From Deltaproteobacteria bacterium (GTDB taxonomy: Bacteria; Desulfobacterota; Desulfobacteria; Desulfobacterales; JAABPS01): DNA of 9,639 bases. The translations under genes were made by a program, and so were the position numbers. Positions 1-6,243 of this stretch are shown here, piece by piece; position 1 is the stretch's first letter, and each line of letters starts with the position of its first letter. Below the pieces are notes generated by a model. The model had not been told where the DNA came from. It searched no databases and was given only the letters and a program-made list of their open reading frames with translations. The stretch is from positions 1-9,639 of the forward strand of contig JAFDFT010000054.1 of the NCBI GenBank assembly GCA_019309685.1, in the 5' to 3' direction.

Positions 1-1
1 T

Positions 2-193
2 ACGCCTGATACATTTGTACCTGAAATAGACCTGGTAGATGAGCGTGGCATTGACAGTATGGATCTAGCCACCGTTGTTCTTGTTCTTCAGGATGAATAT
101 AGCATGAAATTTGACGAGGATGATGATCCCAAGCTTGTCAATATTCGCTTGATCGCCGAATGTATATTGAAAAAACTTGAATCAACATCTTAA
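2..193 (+). CDS. Acyl carrier protein, 3' end (partial)
   Basis: The last 63 codons of a small acidic acyl carrier protein; the 5' end lies outside the window. The frame gives GIDSMDLATVVLVLQ, which matches the start of ACP helix II. The Ser of DSM (codon at 56-58) is the expected 4'-phosphopantetheine attachment site. Family members are about 75-90 residues, so only some 15-25 N-terminal residues are missing. The acidic stretch DEDDD followed by a hydrophobic last helix ending KKLESTS is also typical. Its stop is 8 bp before the first radical SAM gene, so the two are very probably co-transcribed. Because it sits beside two synthases, a thioesterase and radical SAM enzymes, I infer a dedicated carrier for this pathway and not the housekeeping AcpP. 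The DSM in place of the usual DSL is a mild divergence that supports this. Confidence 0.88.
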   Translation, partial: TPDTFVPEIDLVDERGIDSMDLATVVLVLQDEYSMKFDEDDDPKLVNIRLIAECILKKLESTS

Positions 194-201
194 TATTATC
201 A

Positions 202-1326
202 ATGATTCTATTCTCAGGGTATCCTATAGTGAATCCAAAAAAAGAAATCTCAAAATTTACCGTCAACGATCTTTCGGGAAATCAATATAAATTTTCTGAT
301 TTAATTTCTGATCCACACATACGTGCGCGATGGGAAAAAGTGAGAAAGTATTTTTTCTTAAGAGAATCAACATATGATATGACCAACCGCTGCAATATCA
401 AATGCGATGGATGTTATTATTACGAAGGAGATAAACAGTTTGCCATTGAAAACAAAGACGTGGATGCATGGCGAAACCTGATGAAAGCAGAAAAGGCAAG
501 GGGCATCACATATGTTGTTTTAGCAGGCGCGGAGCCGTCACTTGTTCCAGAGCTGAACGCTGTCTGTTTTGAAGAATTTTCTCTTGGATGTATCGCGACA
601 AACGGCTTAAAGAAAATTGATTTGTCAGTTGGCTTTAAAATACACATATCTGTTTGGGGAAACGATGAAACAAGCTTGAGAATCCGAAACGCTAAGCATA
701 TGCTTCTTAAGCAAATTGAAAATTATCAAGATGATCCAAGAGCTGTTTTTGTGTATACATTTGTAAAAAACAATACTGTAGAAGTAAATGAGATCACACA
801 AATACTTGCTGACAATAATTGCAAGATTACGTTTAACGTGTTTTCAGCGCCTGTTGGATATACAGGAGATTTAAAGCATACGATAAAATCTCTGTTGAGA
901 ACTCGTGAAATTATGCTTGATCTGATTGAACGATATCCTCAAAATGTACTCTTTTCACCGTACAATGTGATGGCACATACGCATACATACGGTCTCCACG
1001 AACTTTTCAGCTGCTCCTATCCAAGGCAGAACCCGTCCACCGCTATTGGACTGGGTCGGTCATTCAGGCAATATCGAACTGATCTTTCCTGGGATCGGAG
1101 TGTGGCATGTTGTGTCCCTGATACGGACTGTGTTGACTGCAGGCATTATGCCTCAGGAAGCGCGGTTGTCACAGCCAGACTGCACAGGCACGCGAACAAT
1201 CCAGAAACGTTTCAATCCTGGCTCGACTATGTTGATACATATCTCGCTGTATGGGTAATGGGGTATGAAAAAGAGCCAAACCTGATGAACAAACTCATCG
1301 CACCGCCCGGTCATGAAATCATATAA
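202..1326 (+). CDS. Radical SAM protein 1 of a tandem pair, with C-terminal cysteine motif
   Basis: A 374-residue cytosolic radical SAM enzyme. Residues 64-71 read CNIKCDGC, the CxxxCxxC site that binds the SAM-cleaving 4Fe-4S cluster. The SAM-contacting GGE motif is changed to GAEP (109-112). IATNGLKKI (131-139) and HISVWGNDE (148-156) follow the barrel strands. The C-terminal part has C271, C303-C304, C310 and C313, an arrangement shared with the next gene that could hold an auxiliary Fe-S cluster; it does not look like a full SPASM domain. The substrate is unknown. Lying 8 bp after an ACP gene and upstream of two ketosynthases, it probably acts on an ACP-bound or free acyl chain (inference). 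It has about 30 more N-terminal residues than its neighbour. The ATG at 202 lacks a visible Shine-Dalgarno; a GTG at 229 preceded by AGGG (216-219) is an alternative start. GC content rises strongly in the last third. Confidence 0.85.
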   Translation: MILFSGYPIVNPKKEISKFTVNDLSGNQYKFSDLISDPHIRARWEKVRKYFFLRESTYDMTNRCNIKCDGCYYYEGDKQFAIENKDVDAWRNLMKAEKARGITYVVLAGAEPSLVPELNAVCFEEFSLGCIATNGLKKIDLSVGFKIHISVWGNDETSLRIRNAKHMLLKQIENYQDDPRAVFVYTFVKNNTVEVNEITQILADNNCKITFNVFSAPVGYTGDLKHTIKSLLRTREIMLDLIERYPQNVLFSPYNVMAHTHTYGLHELFSCSYPRQNPSTAIGLGRSFRQYRTDLSWDRSVACCVPDTDCVDCRHYASGSAVVTARLHRHANNPETFQSWLDYVDTYLAVWVMGYEKEPNLMNKLIAPPGHEII

Positions 1327-1353
1327 CATTTTTTTAACAATGTACGAAAACTT

Positions 1354-1357
1354 GGAG
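1354..1357 (+). promoter_or_regulatory. Ribosome binding site of radical SAM protein 2
   Basis: GGAG lies 7 bases before the ATG at 1365, within TTGGAGT. It is the clearest Shine-Dalgarno on the + strand of this window and fixes the start of the second radical SAM gene. Most other + strand genes here have weak or no recognisable sites. Confidence 0.65.
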
Positions 1358-1364
1358 TATTTTA

Positions 1365-2363
1365 ATGAAAACCGTTAGCTCTTTGCTTAACGAAGAATGG
1401 TATGAGCGATATAAAATAATATCCAAGCTAAATATACGAAGCTCTATTTATGATGTAACAAATCAATGCAATCTTCGCTGCAAAGGCTGTTTCTTCTTTT
1501 CATCTGATGAACATAAAGCAGCAATTGACGAAACCGACATTTCAAAATGGCACACATTTGTAGATAAGGAAATGGACAGGGGCGTAAACCTTGCCATCCT
1601 TATCGGCGGCGAACCTACCCTTTATTTAGATCGGGTAGAAGCTTTTTATAAACGCCTGCCTACTTTTTGCGCCACAAATGGGATTAAAAAAATCCCCAGA
1701 GATCGATTCCCGGATTTGCCAATCGGTATTTCATTATGGGGTGATGAAAATGATGAAAAGGAACTTAGAGGTAAAGACACCTTTGCGATTTCTAGTAAAA
1801 ATTATGAAGGGGACCAGCGCACCTATTACCTCTATACCATTACACCAAAGCAGGTAGGAAAAACTGAAACAATCATTAAAAAAATAGAATCCATAGGCTT
1901 GAAAGTTCATATGCAGCTTCTTTCAAATGATGAAGGTGTGGAGGGCTTTAACTGGACCAACGAAGAGCTGAATGATATCCGACAGGAAATGGATGATATG
2001 CTCGACAGTTATCCTAAAACCGTTATTTCATCAAAATATTATCATAAAGTCATCACCACCGGAGAAATGTTGGGGCGTCAGTTCGGATGGGGAGAATGCC
2101 CATCCGTGACTGAGCCTATTGACAATAGACATCCCGGGCCCAAGCGCCTTATCCATTTCATACGTTGGGCCTCTGACCTGAAAACCATGCACCGATGCTG
2201 TACTTCTGAAACAAGAGACTGTTCCACGTGCAAAGACGGGGCCGCCCATATGAGCTGGATTATGGTCAACAAAAGAGCCCATATCACGTCTACTGAAGAT
2301 CTACAAAACTGGATAGAAGTCTTTGAAATGTTCGCAAAACTGTATCATTTTATTTCCTGGTAA
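1365..2363 (+). CDS. Radical SAM protein 2 of a tandem pair, with C-terminal cysteine motif
   Basis: A 332-residue radical SAM enzyme, clearly related to the upstream gene. CNLRCKGC (35-42) is the CxxxCxxC cluster site, preceded by IYDVTNQ, which matches TYDMTNR in protein 1. The SAM-binding GGEP is intact (81-84, in LIGGEPTLY). CATNGIKKI (102-110) and ISLWGDEND (122-130) align with the neighbour. C-terminal C245, C278-C279, C286 and C289 repeat the neighbour's pattern of one Cys, about 32 residues, CC, 5-6 residues, then CxxC, suggesting a bound second cluster in both. The start at 1365 has a good Shine-Dalgarno and the gap to the previous stop is 38 bp. The two arose by duplication and may act in sequence or as a heterodimer (inference). 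The substrate is unknown; an acyl chain is the simplest guess from the surrounding genes. Confidence 0.87.
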   Translation: MKTVSSLLNEEWYERYKIISKLNIRSSIYDVTNQCNLRCKGCFFFSSDEHKAAIDETDISKWHTFVDKEMDRGVNLAILIGGEPTLYLDRVEAFYKRLPTFCATNGIKKIPRDRFPDLPIGISLWGDENDEKELRGKDTFAISSKNYEGDQRTYYLYTITPKQVGKTETIIKKIESIGLKVHMQLLSNDEGVEGFNWTNEELNDIRQEMDDMLDSYPKTVISSKYYHKVITTGEMLGRQFGWGECPSVTEPIDNRHPGPKRLIHFIRWASDLKTMHRCCTSETRDCSTCKDGAAHMSWIMVNKRAHITSTEDLQNWIEVFEMFAKLYHFISW

Positions 2364-2500
2364 AGAAGACCCCTACTTCATAAACACTGCATTTACAATA
2401 ACCGATCGCCAACTTCGATAGTATCAACGCATATTATTTTATCTCTTGCAAATGCTGATTATCCTTAGTATTTTTTACACATATTTATATTGATAATACT

Positions 2501-3760
2501 ATGAAAATGGCAGATCCTAAAAAAGCAGTTATTGTCGGGTATGACGCGGTTTCGCCGCTGGGTACTGACATAAACATCCAATGGCAAAGAGCCATCCAGG
2601 GGGAAAGTGGTATCAGCGAACTTACTCGTTTCCCTCTTCGTGATGATTTTCCTGTTCGTATCGCAGGCCAAGTGGATGAAATCGACACAACCCCCTACCC
2701 TTTTTTAAGCGCCAGAGACCTGGCAAACTGGACATCCCCCATTTTCAAATATGCCATGCTTGTTGTCCATCGGGCGCTTGAGAACAGCGGCCTTAGAATA
2801 ACATCCGAACTGTCTCCCAGGACAGCCGTCACTTTCAGCTCAGCAGTTGGCGGTCAGGACGCCCTTATTAAAGCGGATAGAAAAATGATAGCACAGGGAA
2901 AGTTGCCGCATCCGTTTACCAATTCAAACTCCTGTATCAACATGATTGGCGGAAAAATATCCATTCTGACCAACGCAACCGGCCCCATTACATCCACAAT
3001 TACTGCGTGTGCTACTGGCCTAACATCCATGATTATCGCAGACGCTTTCTTTAAACTTGGAAAGGCAGATATCGCTATAAGCGGCGCAGTCGATTTTCCG
3101 CTGGTTGAACCTATTGTTGGGGGCTTTGCGACCATGAACGGCGCTTTTTCACCCAAGGAGGGGAGCCCTGAAGAATCACCTGAAAAAGCGAGTCGTCCCT
3201 TTTCAAAAAACCGAAGAGGGTTTGTCGTATCAGAAGGCGCTGGCTGCGTTATCCTGACAACCAAAGAATTCGCTGAGACACACGGCCTGAAATATTCAGT
3301 GGAAATAGCAGGATGGAGTATGACATCTGATGCTCATCATTTTGTAGCGCCGAATTTTAAAACCGTTTCAAAATGTATTCATGAATCAATATTAGATGCC
3401 GGTATATCTCCTGATTCCATTGACGCAGTAAACGCGCATGCCGCTTCCACGCGAGTCGGTGATAAAGTTGAATATGACTCGTTAAAGTCAGTATTCGGTA
3501 ACACTATCCCACCTGTTTCAGCGAATAAATCCTTGATTGGCCATGCCATGGGTGCATCCAGCGCTATAGAATCCATATTCACTATAATGGGCATGCAAAA
3601 TGATACGCTTATTCCGACGATCAATTATACCCCCGATCCCGATATGAAACTTGATTGTGTTTCAGATGGAAAGCGTAGCCTTTCTCAAGAATTTGTGTTA
3701 AAAAACTCCTTCGGTTTTGGAGGGTGCAATTCCTGTGTTGTTTTTAGGAAAATAAATTAA
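2501..3760 (+). CDS. Beta-ketoacyl-ACP synthase, FabF type (KS1)
   Basis: A 419-residue condensing enzyme of the thiolase fold, the normal FabF length. It is expected to perform decarboxylative Claisen condensation of malonyl-ACP with an acyl primer. The nucleophile is C170 in TACATGL. The two catalytic histidines are H313 in NAHAAST and H348 in SANKSLIGHAMGASS, with K343 in the same block. The C-terminal loop reads FGFGGCNSC. All catalytic residues are present, so this is not a chain-length-factor-like inactive partner. Oddities: the first His loop is NAHAAST where FabF normally has NTHGTST, and the usual GGTN is GGCN. Both changes lie near the active site and could reshape the acyl pocket. 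A 137-bp AT-rich gap separates it from the radical SAM gene. The ATG at 2501 has no clear Shine-Dalgarno; a second ATG at 2507 is possible. Confidence 0.92.
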   Translation: MKMADPKKAVIVGYDAVSPLGTDINIQWQRAIQGESGISELTRFPLRDDFPVRIAGQVDEIDTTPYPFLSARDLANWTSPIFKYAMLVVHRALENSGLRITSELSPRTAVTFSSAVGGQDALIKADRKMIAQGKLPHPFTNSNSCINMIGGKISILTNATGPITSTITACATGLTSMIIADAFFKLGKADIAISGAVDFPLVEPIVGGFATMNGAFSPKEGSPEESPEKASRPFSKNRRGFVVSEGAGCVILTTKEFAETHGLKYSVEIAGWSMTSDAHHFVAPNFKTVSKCIHESILDAGISPDSIDAVNAHAASTRVGDKVEYDSLKSVFGNTIPPVSANKSLIGHAMGASSAIESIFTIMGMQNDTLIPTINYTPDPDMKLDCVSDGKRSLSQEFVLKNSFGFGGCNSCVVFRKIN

Positions 3761-3806
3761 TCGGACTATCTTTAAAAGATTTATTAGATTTCTTCTCCTA
3801 AAGTGC

Positions 3807-3836
3807 TTGAAACACAACTAAAATTAACCATATACA
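3807..3836 (+). promoter_or_regulatory. Candidate sigma70-like promoter before KS2
   Basis: TTGAAA (3807-3812, 5 of 6 to the -35 consensus) and TATACA (3831-3836, 4 of 6 to the -10 consensus) are separated by 18 bases. Transcription would begin near 3843, giving a leader of about 20 bases before the ATG at 3864. The 103-bp gap is AT-rich, so chance matches are likely. This is a weak candidate for an internal promoter and does not rule out read-through from upstream. Confidence 0.3.
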
Positions 3837-3863
3837 TTTTAATGGTGTTCAACTAATTACATT

Positions 3864-5129
3864 ATGAAACCACCAAAAAACAGACGTGTTTTTGTTGTTG
3901 GCTACGGAGCAGCCACACCTCTTGGAAAGACATTTGAGGAAACATGGACAAACGCGGTGAAAGCAAAATCCGGCCTTGGAAAAGTAACCAAGTGCGAAAC
4001 CACATCCAACAGTAATGTTGTTGGTGAAATCCCCGGATGGGATCCAATGGATCTTGATTTCATGGACAAAAAAGAAGCCTACAATTGGAATGCGGAATAT
4101 GTTTTTTTAACCATGGCGATCATTAAAGAGGCTCTCGAAAATTCAGGCCTTCAAATAGATAATGAGACCGGACCTAGAACCGCTTGCCTTGTGGGTTCAG
4201 CACTCAATGGCACAGATGCTTTCCGTGTTGCTATGGATAATTACATTCATAAAGGTCCATTTAAAGTAAGTCCATATCTTCTCCCGAATCTATGCGCGAA
4301 CCTTCCATCCGGTAAAGCGGGCATGCTCCTAGGTTTTACCGGCCCCATCTTTTCCCCCCAGGGAGCGTGTGCCTCAGGCAACCATGCAATTGGTCTTGGT
4401 GCGAGAATGATCAGAGATGGAGATTGTGACTTTGTTCTTGCTGGTGGTGTGGACACCTGCATTATGCCTGAAATCATCCAGGGCTTTGCCAATATGCTTG
4501 CCACCATCAGTGTAGGTCCAAATGACAGAGCATCTAAAGACCCTTCACAAGCATCCCGTCCATTTAGCATAGATCGAAAGGGTATTGTTTTATCAGAAGG
4601 CGGCGCGGTTCTTGTTCTTGCCGCAGAAGAGATGATCTCCAGATACAGGTTAAACGCAAAAGCTGAAGTCATGGGTATTGGCTGGACATCCGATGCATAT
4701 CATTTTACTCTCCCCAACCCAGACACTATTACTATAGCAATCAACGAAGCTATTTATGACGCCGGTCTGACACCAAACGATATCCAATATGTAAATACCC
4801 ATGGGACATCTACTCAAAAGGGAGACCGAATTGAAGCAGAATGCCTCCACAACATATTTGGCAAAAATTTGGAACACACACCGGTCTCATCGAATAAGTC
4901 TCAGATCGGTCACACCCTTGGCGCGTCCGCAGCTATTGAAGCAGCCATGTCAATAGAGGGAATGCATCAACATACCATACTACCGACGATTAATCATATT
5001 CCTGATCCGGAACTTAGTTTTTTAGACGTGGTGCCAAATAATACACGCTATCAATCTTATGACATTTTCCTTTCAAATGCTTTTGGTTTCGGCGGCACCA
5101 ACTGCTGTGTTGTTTTTAAAGGTATTTAA
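3864..5129 (+). CDS. Beta-ketoacyl-ACP synthase, FabF type (KS2)
   Basis: A 421-residue FabF-like condensing enzyme, a diverged relative of KS1. The nucleophile is C169 in QGACASGN. The catalytic histidines are H313 in NTHGTSTQKGD and H350 in SSNKSQIGHTLGAS, with K345. The C-terminus has FGFGGTN, the standard form. The triad is therefore complete and the His loop is canonical, unlike KS1. Two full-length active-looking synthases side by side suggest different elongation steps or a heterodimer in which both halves work. The nucleophile contexts ACATGL and ACASGN differ, which fits different substrate preference. The gene follows KS1 after 103 bp and runs into the thioesterase gene with one base between stop and next ATG. 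It starts at the ATG at 3864; MKPPKNRRVFVVGYG is the usual FabF beginning, but the Shine-Dalgarno is weak. Confidence 0.93.
   Translation: MKPPKNRRVFVVGYGAATPLGKTFEETWTNAVKAKSGLGKVTKCETTSNSNVVGEIPGWDPMDLDFMDKKEAYNWNAEYVFLTMAIIKEALENSGLQIDNETGPRTACLVGSALNGTDAFRVAMDNYIHKGPFKVSPYLLPNLCANLPSGKAGMLLGFTGPIFSPQGACASGNHAIGLGARMIRDGDCDFVLAGGVDTCIMPEIIQGFANMLATISVGPNDRASKDPSQASRPFSIDRKGIVLSEGGAVLVLAAEEMISRYRLNAKAEVMGIGWTSDAYHFTLPNPDTITIAINEAIYDAGLTPNDIQYVNTHGTSTQKGDRIEAECLHNIFGKNLEHTPVSSNKSQIGHTLGASAAIEAAMSIEGMHQHTILPTINHIPDPELSFLDVVPNNTRYQSYDIFLSNAFGFGGTNCCVVFKGI
5118..5122 (+). promoter_or_regulatory. Ribosome binding site deciding the thioesterase start
   Basis: AAAGG lies 8 bases before the ATG at 5131, inside the end of the KS2 coding region. 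It supports 5131 as the start over an in-frame ATG at 5059, which would overlap KS2 by 71 bases and add 24 residues that do not match the family. Confidence 0.5.
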
Positions 5130-5130
5130 A

Positions 5131-5616
5131 ATGAAGCCGAAGCCCTTTATTCCTGATAAAATTGGCGATAATGATAATTATGTGAAAAATAAAACAGACG
5201 GGCATGTCTGGCACCGCTGTAAAATGAGAGCCCTGTACGCTGATACAGATCAGTCTCAGGTCGTTTATCATGGCAATTACCTTCGTTATTTTGAATTTGG
5301 CAGAACATCTTTGATGCGGGATGTGTCATATCCATATCTTGAAGTAGAACAAAGCGGTTATCTGTATCCGGTCATAGATATTGGGATCCAGTACTACTCT
5401 CCTATGCGTTACGATGATCAGGTTTGCATACAAACTCGTCCAGCAGATCTTGAACGGGTTCGTATTAGGTTTGATTACATCATTACACACGAGCAAACAG
5501 ATGATATTGTTTGTATCGGATATACCAGACACTGCGCGATCAATACAAAAGGAACGCCTGTTGCCATTGATGATAAAACGCTTCATTTATGGGAGACATT
5601 TCCAAAACAATATTAA
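5131..5616 (+). CDS. Acyl-CoA/acyl-ACP thioesterase, 4-hydroxybenzoyl-CoA thioesterase (YbgC-like) family
   Basis: A 161-residue hotdog-fold thioesterase that hydrolyses an acyl thioester, releasing the chain from CoA or ACP. Residues 36-47 read YADTDQSQVVYH, followed by GNYLRYFEFGR, matching the family signature YxDTDxxGVVYHxNYLxxxExxR. D40 of the DTD motif aligns with the catalytic Asp of the family; H47 and E55 are in their expected positions. Glycine of the usual GVVYH is replaced by Gln, a change next to the active site. It is slightly longer than YbgC (about 135 residues) owing to a polar N-terminal extension of some 30 residues. It is translated directly after KS2 (one-base gap), so it is probably co-expressed with the synthases and likely acts as the chain-release enzyme or an editing hydrolase. 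No signal peptide is visible, so it is cytosolic. Confidence 0.87.
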   Translation: MKPKPFIPDKIGDNDNYVKNKTDGHVWHRCKMRALYADTDQSQVVYHGNYLRYFEFGRTSLMRDVSYPYLEVEQSGYLYPVIDIGIQYYSPMRYDDQVCIQTRPADLERVRIRFDYIITHEQTDDIVCIGYTRHCAINTKGTPVAIDDKTLHLWETFPKQY

Positions 5617-5664
5617 CAGATTATCTCAAAAAGCAGTGATGATCCTAATTTTTTTTCTATACCT

Positions 5665-6243
5665 ATGGCCGTTATAATCCTTCTATTCATTTTATCGTAT
5701 GTAGCCGGATCAATAAACTTTTCCATTTTGCTTTTTAAATTTCTGGGAAAAGGAGATCCAAGGGATAAATTCAGTGGAAACGCGGGTGCCACAAACGTAT
5801 ATAGACAAGCTGGTATATCTTGGGCGATAGTGGTTCTAGTTTTTGATATGGGCAGAGCCGTAGGGGTTGCGCTAATCTCATCGGTTTTGCTTCCCCAGAA
5901 TTATGTTCCTTTGATAGGTTTTGGGCTTATTCTGGGCAATCGCTTCCCTTGTTTTCATGGTTTTAAAGGGGGTAAGGGTGTGGCAAATTATTTTGGTTTT
6001 ACTGCTGCACTGACGCCTATTTCGGCAATTATCTCAGGGCTTGTATGGGTGGCGGTTTACGCTTTTTTGCGTGTATCTTTTATTTCTTCTTTCTGCATGG
6101 TCTCTATCCTGGCCGCAGGCACCCTGATCGATTACAATTCTCACCCGATGGCGATTTCAGGTGTTTTGATCACAGCAATCTTTATTTATATCAGCCACAG
6201 CCAAAATATCATTGAACGTATAAGATCCAAAGATGTCTCTTAA
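5665..6243 (+). CDS. PlsY-like glycerol-3-phosphate acyltransferase, divergent
   Basis: A 192-residue very hydrophobic integral membrane protein of the PlsY family, which transfers an acyl group from acyl-phosphate to the sn-1 position of glycerol-3-phosphate. The N-terminus SYVAGSINFS, then GDPR and SGNAGATNVYR (37-47), match the first signature. LGNRFPCFHGFKGGKGVAN (90-108) matches the second, and SHSQNIIERI (177-186) resembles the third (HxxNIxRL). Length and several hydrophobic segments (about 1-26, 50-76, 80-92, 110-134, 138-154, 162-178) fit PlsY. Key departures: the usual GH before FP is GN (N92), and the DxxKG element is DMGRA (61-65), so a conserved His and Lys are lost. It therefore looks like a pathway-specific paralogue, perhaps with altered acyl-donor or acyl-chain choice. 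It starts 48 bp after the thioesterase and is the last + strand gene of the run. Confidence 0.85.
   Translation: MAVIILLFILSYVAGSINFSILLFKFLGKGDPRDKFSGNAGATNVYRQAGISWAIVVLVFDMGRAVGVALISSVLLPQNYVPLIGFGLILGNRFPCFHGFKGGKGVANYFGFTAALTPISAIISGLVWVAVYAFLRVSFISSFCMVSILAAGTLIDYNSHPMAISGVLITAIFIYISHSQNIIERIRSKDVS

Noticed and set aside
2364..2500. Terminator or promoter in the gap before KS1
   Set aside because: GAAG and CTTC just after the stop make only a 4-bp stem with no T-run. TTGCAA (2446) and TATTTT (2469) match the promoter consensus at only 4 of 6 each, too weak in AT-rich DNA.
2854..3264. 136-codon open frame on the - strand
   Set aside because: It lies wholly inside KS1, whose frame carries all conserved ketosynthase motifs; it has no recognisable domain.
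3764..3785. Short palindrome ATCTTT-A-AAAGAT after KS1
   Set aside because: The arms are only 6 AT-rich bases with a one-base spacer; it cannot form a stable hairpin and is likely chance.
4247..4672. 141-codon open frame on the - strand
   Set aside because: It is antisense to the KS2 active-site region and shows no family features.
2501..5129. KS1 and KS2 as a ketosynthase/chain-length-factor pair
   Set aside because: Both proteins keep the nucleophilic Cys and both catalytic His residues, whereas a chain-length factor lacks the Cys.
5059..5130. Upstream in-frame ATG that would extend the thioesterase by 24 residues
   Set aside because: It lies deep inside KS2, lacks a suitable ribosome binding site, and the added residues do not fit the family; the ATG at 5131 has AAAGG at good spacing.
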